Part shown: positions 28,328 to 38,557 of the stretch, piece by piece | How positions within the stretch are numbered: position 1 is the first letter of the stretch | How the letters are laid out: every line of letters starts with the position of its first letter | Program-made: the position numbers and the translations under genes | The notes under the pieces: generated by a model | Told to the model about the DNA's origin: nothing | The model's database searches: none | What the model saw: only the letters and a program-made list of their open reading frames with translations | Source of the DNA: Planctomycetota bacterium | GTDB lineage: Bacteria > Planctomycetota > J058 > J103 | Direction: 5' to 3' | Length of the DNA stretch: 45,760 bases | NCBI GenBank assembly: GCA_026004615.1 | Contig: BPJM01000016.1 | Coordinates: 1 to 45,760 of the forward strand

Positions 28328-28482
28328 GCGGATCCCCCGGGCAGCGCAGTGCGGCGGTGGAGCGGTAGCGGCCCCACCGAAGGGCTCAGTCTACCCGGCC
28401 CCTGGCTGGCTTGCCAGCGCGAGCGGCGGGTGCAGGTGACGGGCGGCAGCGGCGCGGGGTAGAAGCTGCGGGCAGGGCCGGC

Positions 28483-28488
28483 TAGAAT
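28483..28488 (+). promoter_or_regulatory. -10 element of the membrane protein gene
   Basis: TAGAAT, 33 nt before GTG 28522. The same hexamer occurs before the gene at 33555. The -35 (TAGAAG at 28460-28465, 17-bp spacer) is poor. Confidence 0.4.
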
Positions 28489-28521
28489 CGAACGACCAGT
28501 CGGCAGGCGAGGTCGCGGGTC

Positions 28522-28971
28522 GTGGTGCTGGAGCTACTGGGGCTGCTCGGCCTGGGGTTCGTGGGCAGCGTGTTCTGGGTGGTCAGCACCGAGGCAGCGG
28601 CGGTCTACTACGGAAGTGCGCTCGCCTGCCCGCCGCTGCTGGTGGGCCTGGCATGCGCTCTCGGCCAGTGCGGCATGTACCTGATCCTGTACGCCGGGGG
28701 CGAACAGCTGCTCGGCCGCTGGCGCTGGCTGGGGCGCCAGGTGGACAGGGCGCGCCAGCGTCTGGGCGAGCGGCTGGAGACCGCCTATCTGAGCACGGCC
28801 GGGCTGGGCGCGGTGCTGGGCGTGCCGCCCGCGCTTGCCTTTCCTGCGCTGGCGGGCAGCTTCGGGGTACGGCTCGGGGCGCTCTTGCCCGTCATGTTCG
28901 CCGGCCGGCTCGTCCGCTTCAGCGTGCTCGCGGCGGCGGGCGCACAGCTGCTCGGCTGGCTCCGCTTCTGA
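28522..28971 (+). CDS. small multi-pass membrane protein
   Basis: 149 residues from GTG 28522, 9 nt after GAGG. About four hydrophobic segments (roughly residues 2-24, 33-58, 92-112, 116-145) separated by a basic, Arg/Gln-rich loop (about 62-88). The layout, with Gly-rich helices and a GGEQLLGRWRWLG loop, recalls small VTT/DedA-like (SNARE-associated) proteins, but the diagnostic motif is not clear. It is convergent with the repeat-rich gene that follows and divergent from glycerate kinase. No partner can be named. Confidence 0.7.
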   Translation: MVLELLGLLGLGFVGSVFWVVSTEAAAVYYGSALACPPLLVGLACALGQCGMYLILYAGGEQLLGRWRWLGRQVDRARQRLGERLETAYLSTAGLGAVLGVPPALAFPALAGSFGVRLGALLPVMFAGRLVRFSVLAAAGAQLLGWLRF

Positions 28972-29071
28972 GCGAGTGCCCCCGCGGGCTCCGATCGCGC
29001 TCGCTCCGCGGTGGTCTCCCTGTGGGTTCGGCTCGCATGCGGGCGGGATGGCTCCCCTGCCCTGGCCGCCG

Positions 29072-30394
29072 TCAGCCGGCGCGTTCGGGAGGACGGCCTG
29101 GGGGCTTGGCCACGCGCCCGTCCAGCACCTGCCACACGCCGAGTGCGGCTGCACGCTCTCTGGCGGCGGGCAGCAGGCGGCGACCGGCCACGACCGGCAC
29201 GCTCGGATAGTCGAGTCTGGCCAGGGCTGCCGCCCTGCGCGCGGCGCGTTCCACGTCCCGCTTGCCGATCCCCCAGGAGATCTCGATGACCAGATGGACC
29301 GGCTGGCGATCGGTAACCCGGACCCCGCGCACGACCAGGTCGGCCTCGAGCAGGTCGTCCGCCTCGCGGTCGGTCAGGCGTCCTGCCTCGCGCGCGTCCT
29401 CCACCAGCTTCACCCACTCGTCGGTGGACAGCACGTGGGCACGCCGGATGAGCGGGGCGAGGTAGGCCGCTGCGGAGCGCTGGTAGCGCTGCTCCAGTCC
29501 GATCCCCTTCAACTCGGTGAGGTCGCGGTGCATGTGCTGCAAGGTCGCCAACAGGGAATGCAGCTGCTCCTCGGTCTGGCGCTGCGCCTCGGCGAGCTCG
29601 GCGAGGCGGCGGTCGGCCTGGCGCTGCGCCTCGGCCAGCTCGGCGAAGCGGCGGTCGGTCTCGCGCTGCGCCTCGGCCAGTTCGGCGAACCGGCGGTCGG
29701 TCTGGCGCTGCGCCTCGGCGAGTTCGGCGAAGCGGCGGTCGGTCTCGCGCTGCGCCTCGGCCAGCTCGGCGAGGCGGCGGTCGGTCTCGCGCTGCGCCTC
29801 GGCCAGTTCGGCGAAGCGGCGGTCGGTCTGCTCGGCCAGCTCGGCGAAGCGGCGGTCGGTCTCGCGCTGCGCCTCGGCCAGTTCGGCGAAGCGGCGGTCG
29901 GTCTGCTCGGCCAGCTCGGCGAAGCGGCGGTCGGTCTCGCGCTGCGCCTCGGCCAGTTCGGCGAAGCGGCGGTCGGTCTGCTCGGCCAGCTCGGCGAAGC
30001 GGCGGTCGGTCTCGCGCTGCGCCTCGGCCAGTTCGGCGAACCGGCGGTCGGTCTCGCGCTGCGCCTCGGCGAGCTCGGCGAAGCGGCGGTCGGTCTGCTC
30101 GGCCAACTCGGCGAGGCGGCGGTCGGTCTGCTCGGCCAGCTCGGCGAGGCGGCGCTCGGTCTGGCGCTGCGCCTCGGCCAGCTCGGCGAGGCAGCGCTCG
30201 GTCTGGCGCTGCGCCTCGGCCAGCTCGGCGAGGCGGCGCTCGGTCTGGCGCTGCGCCTCGGCCAGCTCGCGGAACTGCGGGGGCAGCCCGAGCCACTCCG
30301 CGTCGAGCACGCGCAGCCGCAGCTCGGCGCGCCACTGCGGGTGCTGGTCGAGCAGCCGCAGCAGGTCCTGGAAATCCTCGATCTCGAACGCCAC
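29072..30394 (-). CDS. repeat-rich coiled-coil protein with C-terminal PD-(D/E)XK-like domain
   Basis: 440 residues from GTG 30394, with GGGAG about 6 nt upstream; longer frames upstream lack a ribosome site. Residues 1-52 form a helical N-domain (VAFEIEDFQDLLRLLDQHPQ). Residues 53-275 are 17 units: 12 of 14 residues (RRFAELAEAQRETD type) and 5 of 11 residues (RRFAELAEQTD type), i.e. double heptads mixed with hendecads. The C-terminal 150 residues contain ADLVVRGVRVTDRQPVHLVIEISWGI, fitting the D...ExK strand pair of a restriction-endonuclease fold, except that the expected Lys is Ser (EIS). This organisation matches the DUF3782-type proteins. A DNA-acting role is plausible, but catalytic activity is uncertain. 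The gene stands alone. Confidence 0.82.
   Translation of the reverse strand: MAFEIEDFQDLLRLLDQHPQWRAELRLRVLDAEWLGLPPQFRELAEAQRQTERRLAELAEAQRQTERCLAELAEAQRQTERRLAELAEQTDRRLAELAEQTDRRFAELAEAQRETDRRFAELAEAQRETDRRFAELAEQTDRRFAELAEAQRETDRRFAELAEQTDRRFAELAEAQRETDRRFAELAEQTDRRFAELAEAQRETDRRLAELAEAQRETDRRFAELAEAQRQTDRRFAELAEAQRETDRRFAELAEAQRQADRRLAELAEAQRQTEEQLHSLLATLQHMHRDLTELKGIGLEQRYQRSAAAYLAPLIRRAHVLSTDEWVKLVEDAREAGRLTDREADDLLEADLVVRGVRVTDRQPVHLVIEISWGIGKRDVERAARRAAALARLDYPSVPVVAGRRLLPAARERAAALGVWQVLDGRVAKPPGRPPERAG
29570..30238 (-). repeat. in-frame 42-bp and 33-bp tandem repeats encoding the coiled coil
   Basis: Twelve 42-bp and five 33-bp units, highly similar at DNA level. The 33-bp form is the 42-bp form minus the codons for AQR or an equivalent triplet. 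Reading from the gene's 5' end the order is 14,14,11,11,14,14,11,14,11,14,11,14,14,14,14,14,14 residues. Because unit lengths are multiples of three, long open frames also appear on both strands. Confidence 0.92.
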
Positions 30395-30515
30395 GCTGTA
30401 CCGCTCCCGGCCGCCATCATAGCCGGGCACGCGCAGTCGGTTCCAGGCGAGGCCGGCGCTCGCAGCGCAGGCGCGCGATCCGCTGCCGGCCGCCGGCGCG
30501 AGGGCCAGGGCGACC

Positions 30516-33206
<2,691 letters not shown>

Positions 33207-33276
33207 GTCGTGGTTTCCTCCCGCACCAGCGCGCCGGAGCGCGCACACGCCGTCGCGGCGGTTTCCGGAACGGTCC

Positions 33277-33305
33277 AGTCTACCCCAAGCCGCCGTCTGT
33301 GTCAC
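33277..33305 (-). promoter_or_regulatory. promoter of acnA
   Basis: On the minus strand GTGACA (33305-33300, 5 of 6 to TTGACA), a 17-bp spacer and TAGACT (33282-33277), about 70 nt before ATG 33206. With 33467-33495 it makes a divergent promoter region inside the 348-bp gap (33207-33554), which holds nothing else visible. Confidence 0.65.
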
Positions 33306-33466
33306 CGCATCCTCGGCCCGGGACTCGCCGTCGTCTGCGGCGCTGCGCCGGCGCGGCAGGTTGGTGCGGGGCAGAGGCCGTGCGGACATGACAGCCCCGC
33401 TCACCGCACAGCGCGGCCCGGCCGACAGCTGCGGCTGCAGGCCGGATCGCGCCGGGCGCGGGGCGG

Positions 33467-33495
33467 TTGCCGCCACCGGCAGGCAGCGCTAGAAT
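33467..33495 (+). promoter_or_regulatory. promoter of the ferredoxin-reductase-like gene
   Basis: TTGCCG (33467-33472), a 17-bp spacer and TAGAAT (33490-33495), 59 nt before ATG 33555. Confidence 0.65.
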
Positions 33496-33554
33496 CCCGA
33501 CGCGCGCCGCGGGTACGCGGCGCGGCGAGGCAGAGGCAGCAGTCGGGGGCGAGG

Positions 33555-34484
33555 ATGGAACTGGTCGAGGTGGTGCTGCAGAGCAGGCGGGGCGAGGGCA
33601 CGCTCGCCACGCACGTGGTGCTGGGGGGCAGGTCCGCGGCGGCGGAGGCGCTGTGGGCCAGCTGCGACCGGCCCGGCATGCGGGTGCGGCTGCGGGCGGG
33701 CGAGGTCGAGGACGAGGTCGGACTGGCCTCGGTTCCAGGAGCCCCCTTCGAGCTGCTGCTGGAGCGGGCGAGCCCGCTGGGGGATGCGGTGGAGGCGCTG
33801 GAGCCGGGCGCGCCGCTGCTCTGCTCGCCGGCCTTCGGCCACGGCATGCCGCTCGGGCAGTTCGAGGGACACGACCTCTATCTGATCGGCCATGGAGCGG
33901 GGCTGGGACCGGTACGCGGCGTGGCGCTGGCGGCGCTCGCGGAGCGGCAGCGCTGGCGGAGCGTGCACGTCATGTGCGAGGCGCACTTCTTGCGGGAGCT
34001 GCCCTATCGGTCCGAATACCCTGCGTGGCAGCGGATGGGTGCGCGCGTCTACCAGCTGTTCCAGCGCCCGGACATGGGCAAGTGGCGGGGCAGCGAGGCC
34101 GCGTACATCTACGAGGAGCTGCGCGACCTCGGCCCTGACCCCGAGCGCAGCGCGGTCTTCGCCGCCGGGCCGCCGGAGCTCCTGGCCGGCGTCGCCGGCG
34201 TCATGCGCGCGCTGGAGCACGAGCCGCGCAAGCTGGTGTTGTTCGAGCGGACGACCATCGCGCCCGAGCGCGCGCGCGAGCCGGAGCGCCCCGCCGAGCT
34301 GCTGGAGAAGATCTCGCTCGAGGGGATCTGGGGCTCGGGCCACCAGTGTGATGTGCCCGATCACCCGCCCGTGCACAGCACGCCGGCCGAGCAGCCCAGG
34401 CCGCTCGGGATGCCGCGGTACAAGGAGGCGGCGAAGCGCCTGGCCGCGGGCGAGCCGCTGCCGCTACCCGGAGGCGCCCACTGA
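33555..34484 (+). CDS. ferredoxin/flavodoxin-reductase-like oxidoreductase
   Basis: 309 residues from ATG 33555 after GGGGGCGAGG. The NAD(P)-binding part is clear: LIGHGAGLGPVRGVALAALAERQRW (residues about 113-138), then VHVMCEAHFLRELPY, SAVFAAGPPELLAGVAGVMRALE, as in FNR-like and gamma-subunit-type reductases (such as those of sulfhydrogenases). The N-terminal 100 residues are beta-rich but lack an obvious flavin RxYS motif, so flavin binding is uncertain. The C-terminus (HQCDVPDHPPVHSTPAEQ) contains Cys and His, without the usual Fe-S spacing. No hydrogenase or electron-donor gene is nearby. Possibly co-transcribed with the lipoprotein gene that starts 70 bp later. Confidence 0.7.
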   Translation: MELVEVVLQSRRGEGTLATHVVLGGRSAAAEALWASCDRPGMRVRLRAGEVEDEVGLASVPGAPFELLLERASPLGDAVEALEPGAPLLCSPAFGHGMPLGQFEGHDLYLIGHGAGLGPVRGVALAALAERQRWRSVHVMCEAHFLRELPYRSEYPAWQRMGARVYQLFQRPDMGKWRGSEAAYIYEELRDLGPDPERSAVFAAGPPELLAGVAGVMRALEHEPRKLVLFERTTIAPERAREPERPAELLEKISLEGIWGSGHQCDVPDHPPVHSTPAEQPRPLGMPRYKEAAKRLAAGEPLPLPGGAH

Positions 34485-34554
34485 ACGAAGCGCTGGCCAC
34501 GGCGGCGCACCGCCCGCGGCGGTGGCCGCCCGGCCGGCAACGGCAGGAGGGAGC

Positions 34555-35046
34555 GTGCGCTCGCGCCCGAGGGGTGGGCAACGGTGGGAGTTCGGAGTCG
34601 CTGCGAGGCGCTCCGCCGCAGCGGCGTCGCGGACCCGGCGCACCCGGGCGGGCCCGCCTGCGCTGTGGCTCGCTGCCCTTGCGCTGCTGGGATGTGGCGG
34701 CCCCGCCCGCCGCGGCGAGGCGCCAGCCCCGGCAACGCCGCAGCCGGCTGCCCGCGGCGAGCGGACCGGGGCCGGGCGGGCGGAGGCCGAGGCAGCGGGC
34801 GGGGTGGCATCGGCAGGCGAGACGTCCGGCTTCGGCCTGGGGACCGAGCCCGGCCCGCGCGAGCCGGGCCGGTACCGGGTGGTGTTCGGGCTGTGCGGTA
34901 CCGAATGGTGGGTCATCGAGGCGCCGCCACTGGCGAGCCTGCCCGCCCTGCCGGGCAGCCCCGTGCCCGCTCCGCCGCCGCTGCTGCCACCGCCCCCGGA
35001 GCCGCCGCGCTCGCCGTCCCACCTCGCGTTGCCGCCGCCCCGTTGA
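34555..35046 (+). CDS. Pro/Ala-rich lipoprotein
   Basis: 163 residues from GTG 34555, 4 nt after AGGAGG. A long, Arg-rich N-region precedes a hydrophobic stretch (PPALWLAALALLGC) ending in a lipobox-like LLGC. Mature part: Ala/Gly/Pro-rich linker, then a short ordered core (RYRVVFGLCGTEWWVIEAPPLASLP) and a proline-rich tail. It would be anchored in a membrane by the lipidated Cys. The unusually long N-region makes the start uncertain. It may be in one transcript with the reductase-like gene upstream. Function not recognised. Confidence 0.6.
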   Translation: MRSRPRGGQRWEFGVAARRSAAAASRTRRTRAGPPALWLAALALLGCGGPARRGEAPAPATPQPAARGERTGAGRAEAEAAGGVASAGETSGFGLGTEPGPREPGRYRVVFGLCGTEWWVIEAPPLASLPALPGSPVPAPPPLLPPPPEPPRSPSHLALPPPR

Positions 35047-35282
35047 GGGCGAGGGACGCAGCAGCGGCGGCGCACACCGCCCGCTGCTGACCCCGGAGTT
35101 CGCGCGGCGGGGCAGGGGGAGAGGGGACGTGCCCGCACCGAAGCCTCGCTGCGCCCGCCTGTGCACTGCCCGCTCGGTCGAGCGCGGGCGGGGCCGACAG
35201 CGGCGCGCGCACCGCGCCCTGCCCCTCCGGCCGGGGCCAGGCGGAGGCGAGCCCGGCCGGGGGGGCCGCCCGCCGGATGGGC

Positions 35283-36383
35283 TCAGGCGAGCCGCTTCCA
35301 GTACTCCTCCGGCATGTCGTGCGCCATCTTGAGCGCGCCGTTGCAGCCGGCGTACTTGGGCTCCTCCACCTGGATCACCTCGCCGCTGCCGAGCATCTTC
35401 TGCATCGTCTCCTCCAGCACCCGGCCGAGCCCGATGATCTGCGAGCCGCCGCCGGCGAGGATGACGTTGTTGCGGAGCTTGTGCTGGAAATCCGGGTCGA
35501 AGGTGGAGACCAGTTTGTGGATCGCCTTGACGATGGGGGGCACGATCATGCGGCAGGCGGTGCGGATCTCCTCGGTGACGTCGAACACCGTAGGCTTGCC
35601 GTTGACCAGCAGCTCCACCCGCACCGGCTCGGCGGCATCGGTCACGAAGGCGTACTTCTCCTTGATCTCCTTGACCCGGTGGATCGTGAAGTCGGCGTTG
35701 GGGGCCTTCTTCTTGAGCAGGGCGAACAGCTGCTGATCGAGCCAGTCACCCGCGGTGGTCAGCGTGATCTGGTCCTCCTCGGCCGGCATCGTGCCGTGCA
35801 TGCGGCACAGATCGACGGTGCCGGCGCCGATATCGACGACCAGGGTGTCCTCGAGGCGGTCCAGCCCATAGGCCACCGCGAACGGCTCGCTGCAGATCAT
35901 GACCGCATCGAGCACCTCGCGCGCCGCCTCGATGATCAGCGCCTTGTTCTTGACCGAAGCCTGGGCCGGAGCACCGATCACCCCGTAGAGCAGCTCGTCC
36001 TTGCGCGGCCGGCAGAGCTGGAGCGCGTGGCGCACCAGATCCTTGGCGGCGCGCATGTGCTTGTCCAGCTCCTCGGGAGGATGCTCGGTGTCGGTATCCG
36101 CGTACTTGATGAATCCCTTTTCGAAGGGGCGGTACAGATCGAGCGAGAGCCGCTTTTCGACCGCCTCCTTGCCGAACAGCTTGTCCTTCTTGAGCAGCTT
36201 GCGTGCCACTACGTCCTTCGGATAGCCGACGTAGCTCCATACCGTCTCGCGCACGCCGTTGGAGGCGGCCACCGAGGTGCGGGAAGTCCCGAGGTCGATG
36301 CCGACGTAGAGCACCCCCTTGGTCTTCCCCGTGTTCTGCTCGTCGAGCACCTCGTCCAGGGCGTGCTTCGGGGTCGTGGTCAT
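35283..36383 (-). CDS. MamK-like bacterial actin (filament-forming ATPase)
   Basis: 366 residues from ATG 36383, with GGAG 5-6 nt upstream. Actin-family motifs: phosphate-1 GIDLGTSRTSVAAS (28-41), phosphate-2 VVDIGAGTVDL (about 182-192), adenosine motif ILAGGGSQIIGLGRVLEE (about 310-327). The sequence around residues 50-90 (VGYPKDVVARKLLKKDKLFG), the region GVIGAPAQASVKNKALI, CSEPFAVAYGLDRL and the C-terminal GCNGALKMAHDMPEEYW are much closer to MamK, the actin that aligns magnetosomes, than to MreB, ParM or DnaK. No other magnetosome gene is visible, so it may build a different filament. Preceded on the same strand, 61 bp away, by a coiled-coil gene, probably one operon. Confidence 0.9.
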   Translation of the reverse strand: MTTTPKHALDEVLDEQNTGKTKGVLYVGIDLGTSRTSVAASNGVRETVWSYVGYPKDVVARKLLKKDKLFGKEAVEKRLSLDLYRPFEKGFIKYADTDTEHPPEELDKHMRAAKDLVRHALQLCRPRKDELLYGVIGAPAQASVKNKALIIEAAREVLDAVMICSEPFAVAYGLDRLEDTLVVDIGAGTVDLCRMHGTMPAEEDQITLTTAGDWLDQQLFALLKKKAPNADFTIHRVKEIKEKYAFVTDAAEPVRVELLVNGKPTVFDVTEEIRTACRMIVPPIVKAIHKLVSTFDPDFQHKLRNNVILAGGGSQIIGLGRVLEETMQKMLGSGEVIQVEEPKYAGCNGALKMAHDMPEEYWKRLA

Positions 36384-36444
36384 GTTCGCTCCATCCACTC
36401 CAGTCTCGTCTCCGGCAGGCAGCGGGCGTGCGCCCGCTGCCGCC

Positions 36445-37395
36445 TCAGAACGCGGTCTCCGTGGTGACGGGATCCAGCGGCTCGGCAAAATCCAGGGCGG
36501 CCGGCGCCGGCTGCCCTGGGGGCGCCGGCGCGGGCGGGACGAGGTCTTCGGGCCGGACCTCGCGGTGCTGCAGCGCCAGGTTCTGCAGGAAGATCTCGTG
36601 CAGCAGTTCCTTCTTGCGGCCGTACAGCGGGTCTGCCAGATCCAACCCCTGCACGCTGTCGTAGATCGAGGCGACGCCCGGATCGATCGCCTTCATCTCG
36701 ACGACGCGGCGCAGCTGGTGCTCCGTCTCCTGGAGCGCGCGGTTCAGCTTGGCGATGCGGCGCTCCAGCAGCTCGACCTTGCGCTCGTGCTCGCGCCGCT
36801 CCTGGCTGAGGTAGCGCTCGCGCAGCTCGGCGAGCAGCCGGTCGAGCATCGCCGCCAGTTCCCGTTCGAACTGCGACAGGCCGCGCAGCGCCCGCGGCCC
36901 GAGCTCGGCGAGGCTGCGGCGCTCCTGCTCGTTCATGAGCTCGTCGAACAGCGCGCGCAGCCGCGTCTCCAGCTCGGCGAAGGCAGCGGGCGAGATCTCG
37001 ACCTCGGCCACGTTGCGGCTCTGCTCGCGGCGCAGCTCGTCGGTCTGTCGCGCGAGCTCGCGGCGCAGCTCGCCGAGCTGGTGCTCGAGCTCGGCACGGC
37101 GGCGTTCGGCCTCGGTCTTGGCGGCGAGCACGCGCTTGTGCTCGGCGAGCAGTTGCAGGAACTCCGCCTTGGCCTCGCGTTCCAGCTCCGCGCGCGCAGC
37201 CGCATCCAGCGCCTCGCCCCGCCGGATCAGGCACTGCTCGACCGCCTCGCCGACGATGCGCTCGATCGTGCGCATGTCGAGCACCTGGACCGAACGGTAG
37301 CCGCGCCGCTCCAGGGCGCGGAGCGGGACGCGTTCGGTACGCTCGCGCAGCGCTCCGCGGATGTCGATTCCGTCGTTGCGCGGTCGGACCGTCAC
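36445..37395 (-). CDS. long coiled-coil protein, partner gene of the MamK-like actin
   Basis: About 316 residues. GTG 37395 is preferred: GAGG lies 5 nt upstream, while GTG 37401 overlaps that GAGG. After a short ordered start (RPRNDGIDIRGALRERTERVPLRALERRGYRSVQVLDM) most of residues 60-240 is charged, Arg/Glu/Leu-rich and predicted to be coiled coil. A conserved-looking segment (ASIYDSVQGLDLADPLYGRKKELLHEIFLQNL) and a Pro-rich tail follow. No membrane segment is seen. It shares a strand and probably a promoter with the actin gene, so it may bundle, anchor or cap the filaments. Not recognisable as MamJ or any named magnetosome protein. Confidence 0.75.
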   Translation of the reverse strand: MTVRPRNDGIDIRGALRERTERVPLRALERRGYRSVQVLDMRTIERIVGEAVEQCLIRRGEALDAAARAELEREAKAEFLQLLAEHKRVLAAKTEAERRRAELEHQLGELRRELARQTDELRREQSRNVAEVEISPAAFAELETRLRALFDELMNEQERRSLAELGPRALRGLSQFERELAAMLDRLLAELRERYLSQERREHERKVELLERRIAKLNRALQETEHQLRRVVEMKAIDPGVASIYDSVQGLDLADPLYGRKKELLHEIFLQNLALQHREVRPEDLVPPAPAPPGQPAPAALDFAEPLDPVTTETAF

Positions 37396-37463
37396 CGTCA
37401 CCTCGCGTAGCCGGCGCCCCTCCCCACCACAGCCTGAAGGTGGAGGGCTTCGCCGAGCCGTCC

Positions 37464-37492
37464 ATTTTCCGCTCGTCCACCGACAAAGTCAA
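37464..37492 (-). promoter_or_regulatory. promoter of the coiled-coil/MamK-like operon
   Basis: On the minus strand TTGACT (37492-37487), a 17-bp spacer and GAAAAT (37469-37464), about 60 nt upstream of the coiled-coil gene start. Confidence 0.6.
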
Positions 37493-37683
37493 CGCCCGAG
37501 CATGCGGAAGCCCTGTCACCACTTGGTCATCGGGCCGGTCGCGAAGCAGCCGGCGCGCCGTCCAACCCGTGGCGGGTGCTGGCGATGCACCCGACGCCGA
37601 GTGCGGTGCGGGCAGTTCGGGGTAAGCCCCTTGCGGTCCGGCCTCGCCGGTGCGTGATGCCTGCGCGCGGGCCGCCCCCCCCA

Positions 37684-37712
37684 TGGAAATCGGCAGCCGG
37701 CGCCGCTAGGAT
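37684..37712 (+). promoter_or_regulatory. possible promoter of efp
   Basis: TGGAAA (37684-37689), a 17-bp spacer and TAGGAT (37707-37712), about 190 nt before the gene. Confidence 0.45.
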
Positions 37713-37904
37713 GCTCGCGGGTTCGCGCGGGCCTGGGAGGGGAGGCCCTGCAGGGCCGGCCCGCGTGGCGGTGGGCGAGGAGACGGAACCGGCGGGCGCC
37801 CGCGGTGCGGTCCCGAGCAGCGGGCCGCGCCAGGCGTGTCGTTCGGCGGGCGGCGCGGTCGCGCGTGTGCGGGGCCGCAGCCGCGGGTGGGAGGCGTGAA
37901 GGAC

Positions 37905-38465
37905 GTGGCGGAACCGGCGACGAATGCCAAGAAGGGCAACGTGCTGGAGCTGGACGGGCGGCACTATCTGGTGCTGGACTACCAGCTCGTCACTCCGGGC
38001 AACAAGCGGGGATTCATCCAGTTCAAGCTCAAGGATCTGCAGAGCGGCGCGACCGTGACCAAGAAGGTCGGCTCCAACGATCAGGTCGAGATCCTCACGC
38101 TCGACAAGCAGCCGTGCGAATACCTGTATGCGCAGGGCGAGCTGCACGTCTTCATGAACAAGGAGACGTACGAGCAGTACGAGATCCCGGCTGCCGACCT
38201 GGAGAGCGCGCTGCCCTACATGGTGCACAACCAGGAGGTGACGCTGGTCTTCCTCGAGGGCAGGCCGATCAGCGTCGAGCTGCCGGCCGCGGTCGAGCTG
38301 GAAGTCGCCGAGGCCGAGGAGGCGATCAAGGGCGACACCGCGACCAACGTCACCAAGCGCGCGGTGCTGGAGACCGGCCTCACGGTCCAGGTACCGCACT
38401 TCATCAAGGCCGGCGAGCGGATCAAGGTCGACACCCGCACCGGTTCGTTCATCTCGCGCGCCTGA
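37905..38465 (+). CDS. efp: elongation factor P
   Basis: Binds stalled ribosomes to help peptide-bond formation at proline runs. 186 residues, normal length, read from GTG 37905 (10 nt after GGGAGG); GTG 37896 is too close to that site. Domain I GNVLELDGRHYLVLDYQLVTPGNKRGFIQFKLKDL carries the tip loop PGNKRG (31-36): aligned to PGKG of E. coli, the tip position is Asn33 with Lys34 next to it, so modification by the EpmA system is unlikely. Domains II and III: VEILTLDKQPCEYLY, FMNKETYEQYEI, EGRPISVELPAAVELEVAEAEEAIKGDT, LETGLTVQVPHFIKAGERIKVDTRTGSFISRA, the family signature. Proline-rich proteins are frequent in this window. Confidence 0.96.
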   Translation: MAEPATNAKKGNVLELDGRHYLVLDYQLVTPGNKRGFIQFKLKDLQSGATVTKKVGSNDQVEILTLDKQPCEYLYAQGELHVFMNKETYEQYEIPAADLESALPYMVHNQEVTLVFLEGRPISVELPAAVELEVAEAEEAIKGDTATNVTKRAVLETGLTVQVPHFIKAGERIKVDTRTGSFISRA

Positions 38466-38557
38466 GCAGAGGGTCGCTCGCTGGCCGCGCGGCGCGGGGC
38501 GGGCTCTGCCCGCCGGCCGGCAGTCGCCAAAACGAGCAGTTCGGGGAGGGAGGCGCC

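Larger units (their letters stand above)
37402..37904. other. 503-bp intergenic region between the actin operon and efp
   Basis: It holds the divergent promoters listed separately. About 37430-37540 is less GC-rich than its surroundings; a minus-strand open frame through it has composition unlike random GC-rich shadow frames, but has no ribosome site and is not in frame with the coiled-coil gene. It could be a leader or a gene remnant; I cannot tell. Confidence 0.45.

Noticed and set aside
28785..30420. Long antisense frames opposite the coiled-coil gene
   Set aside because: Repeat units are multiples of three in GC-rich DNA, so all frames stay open; only the frame from GTG 30394 gives a structured N- and C-terminal domain.
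35283..37395. Magnetosome gene island
   Set aside because: Only the actin is MamK-like; no mamA, B, E, I, M, O, P or Q homologue is visible in the 45 kb.
36380..37684. Longer alternative frame over the coiled-coil gene
   Set aside because: It is in a different frame from the clear coiled-coil protein, Arg/Pro/Ala-rich like other shadow frames, and has no ribosome site.
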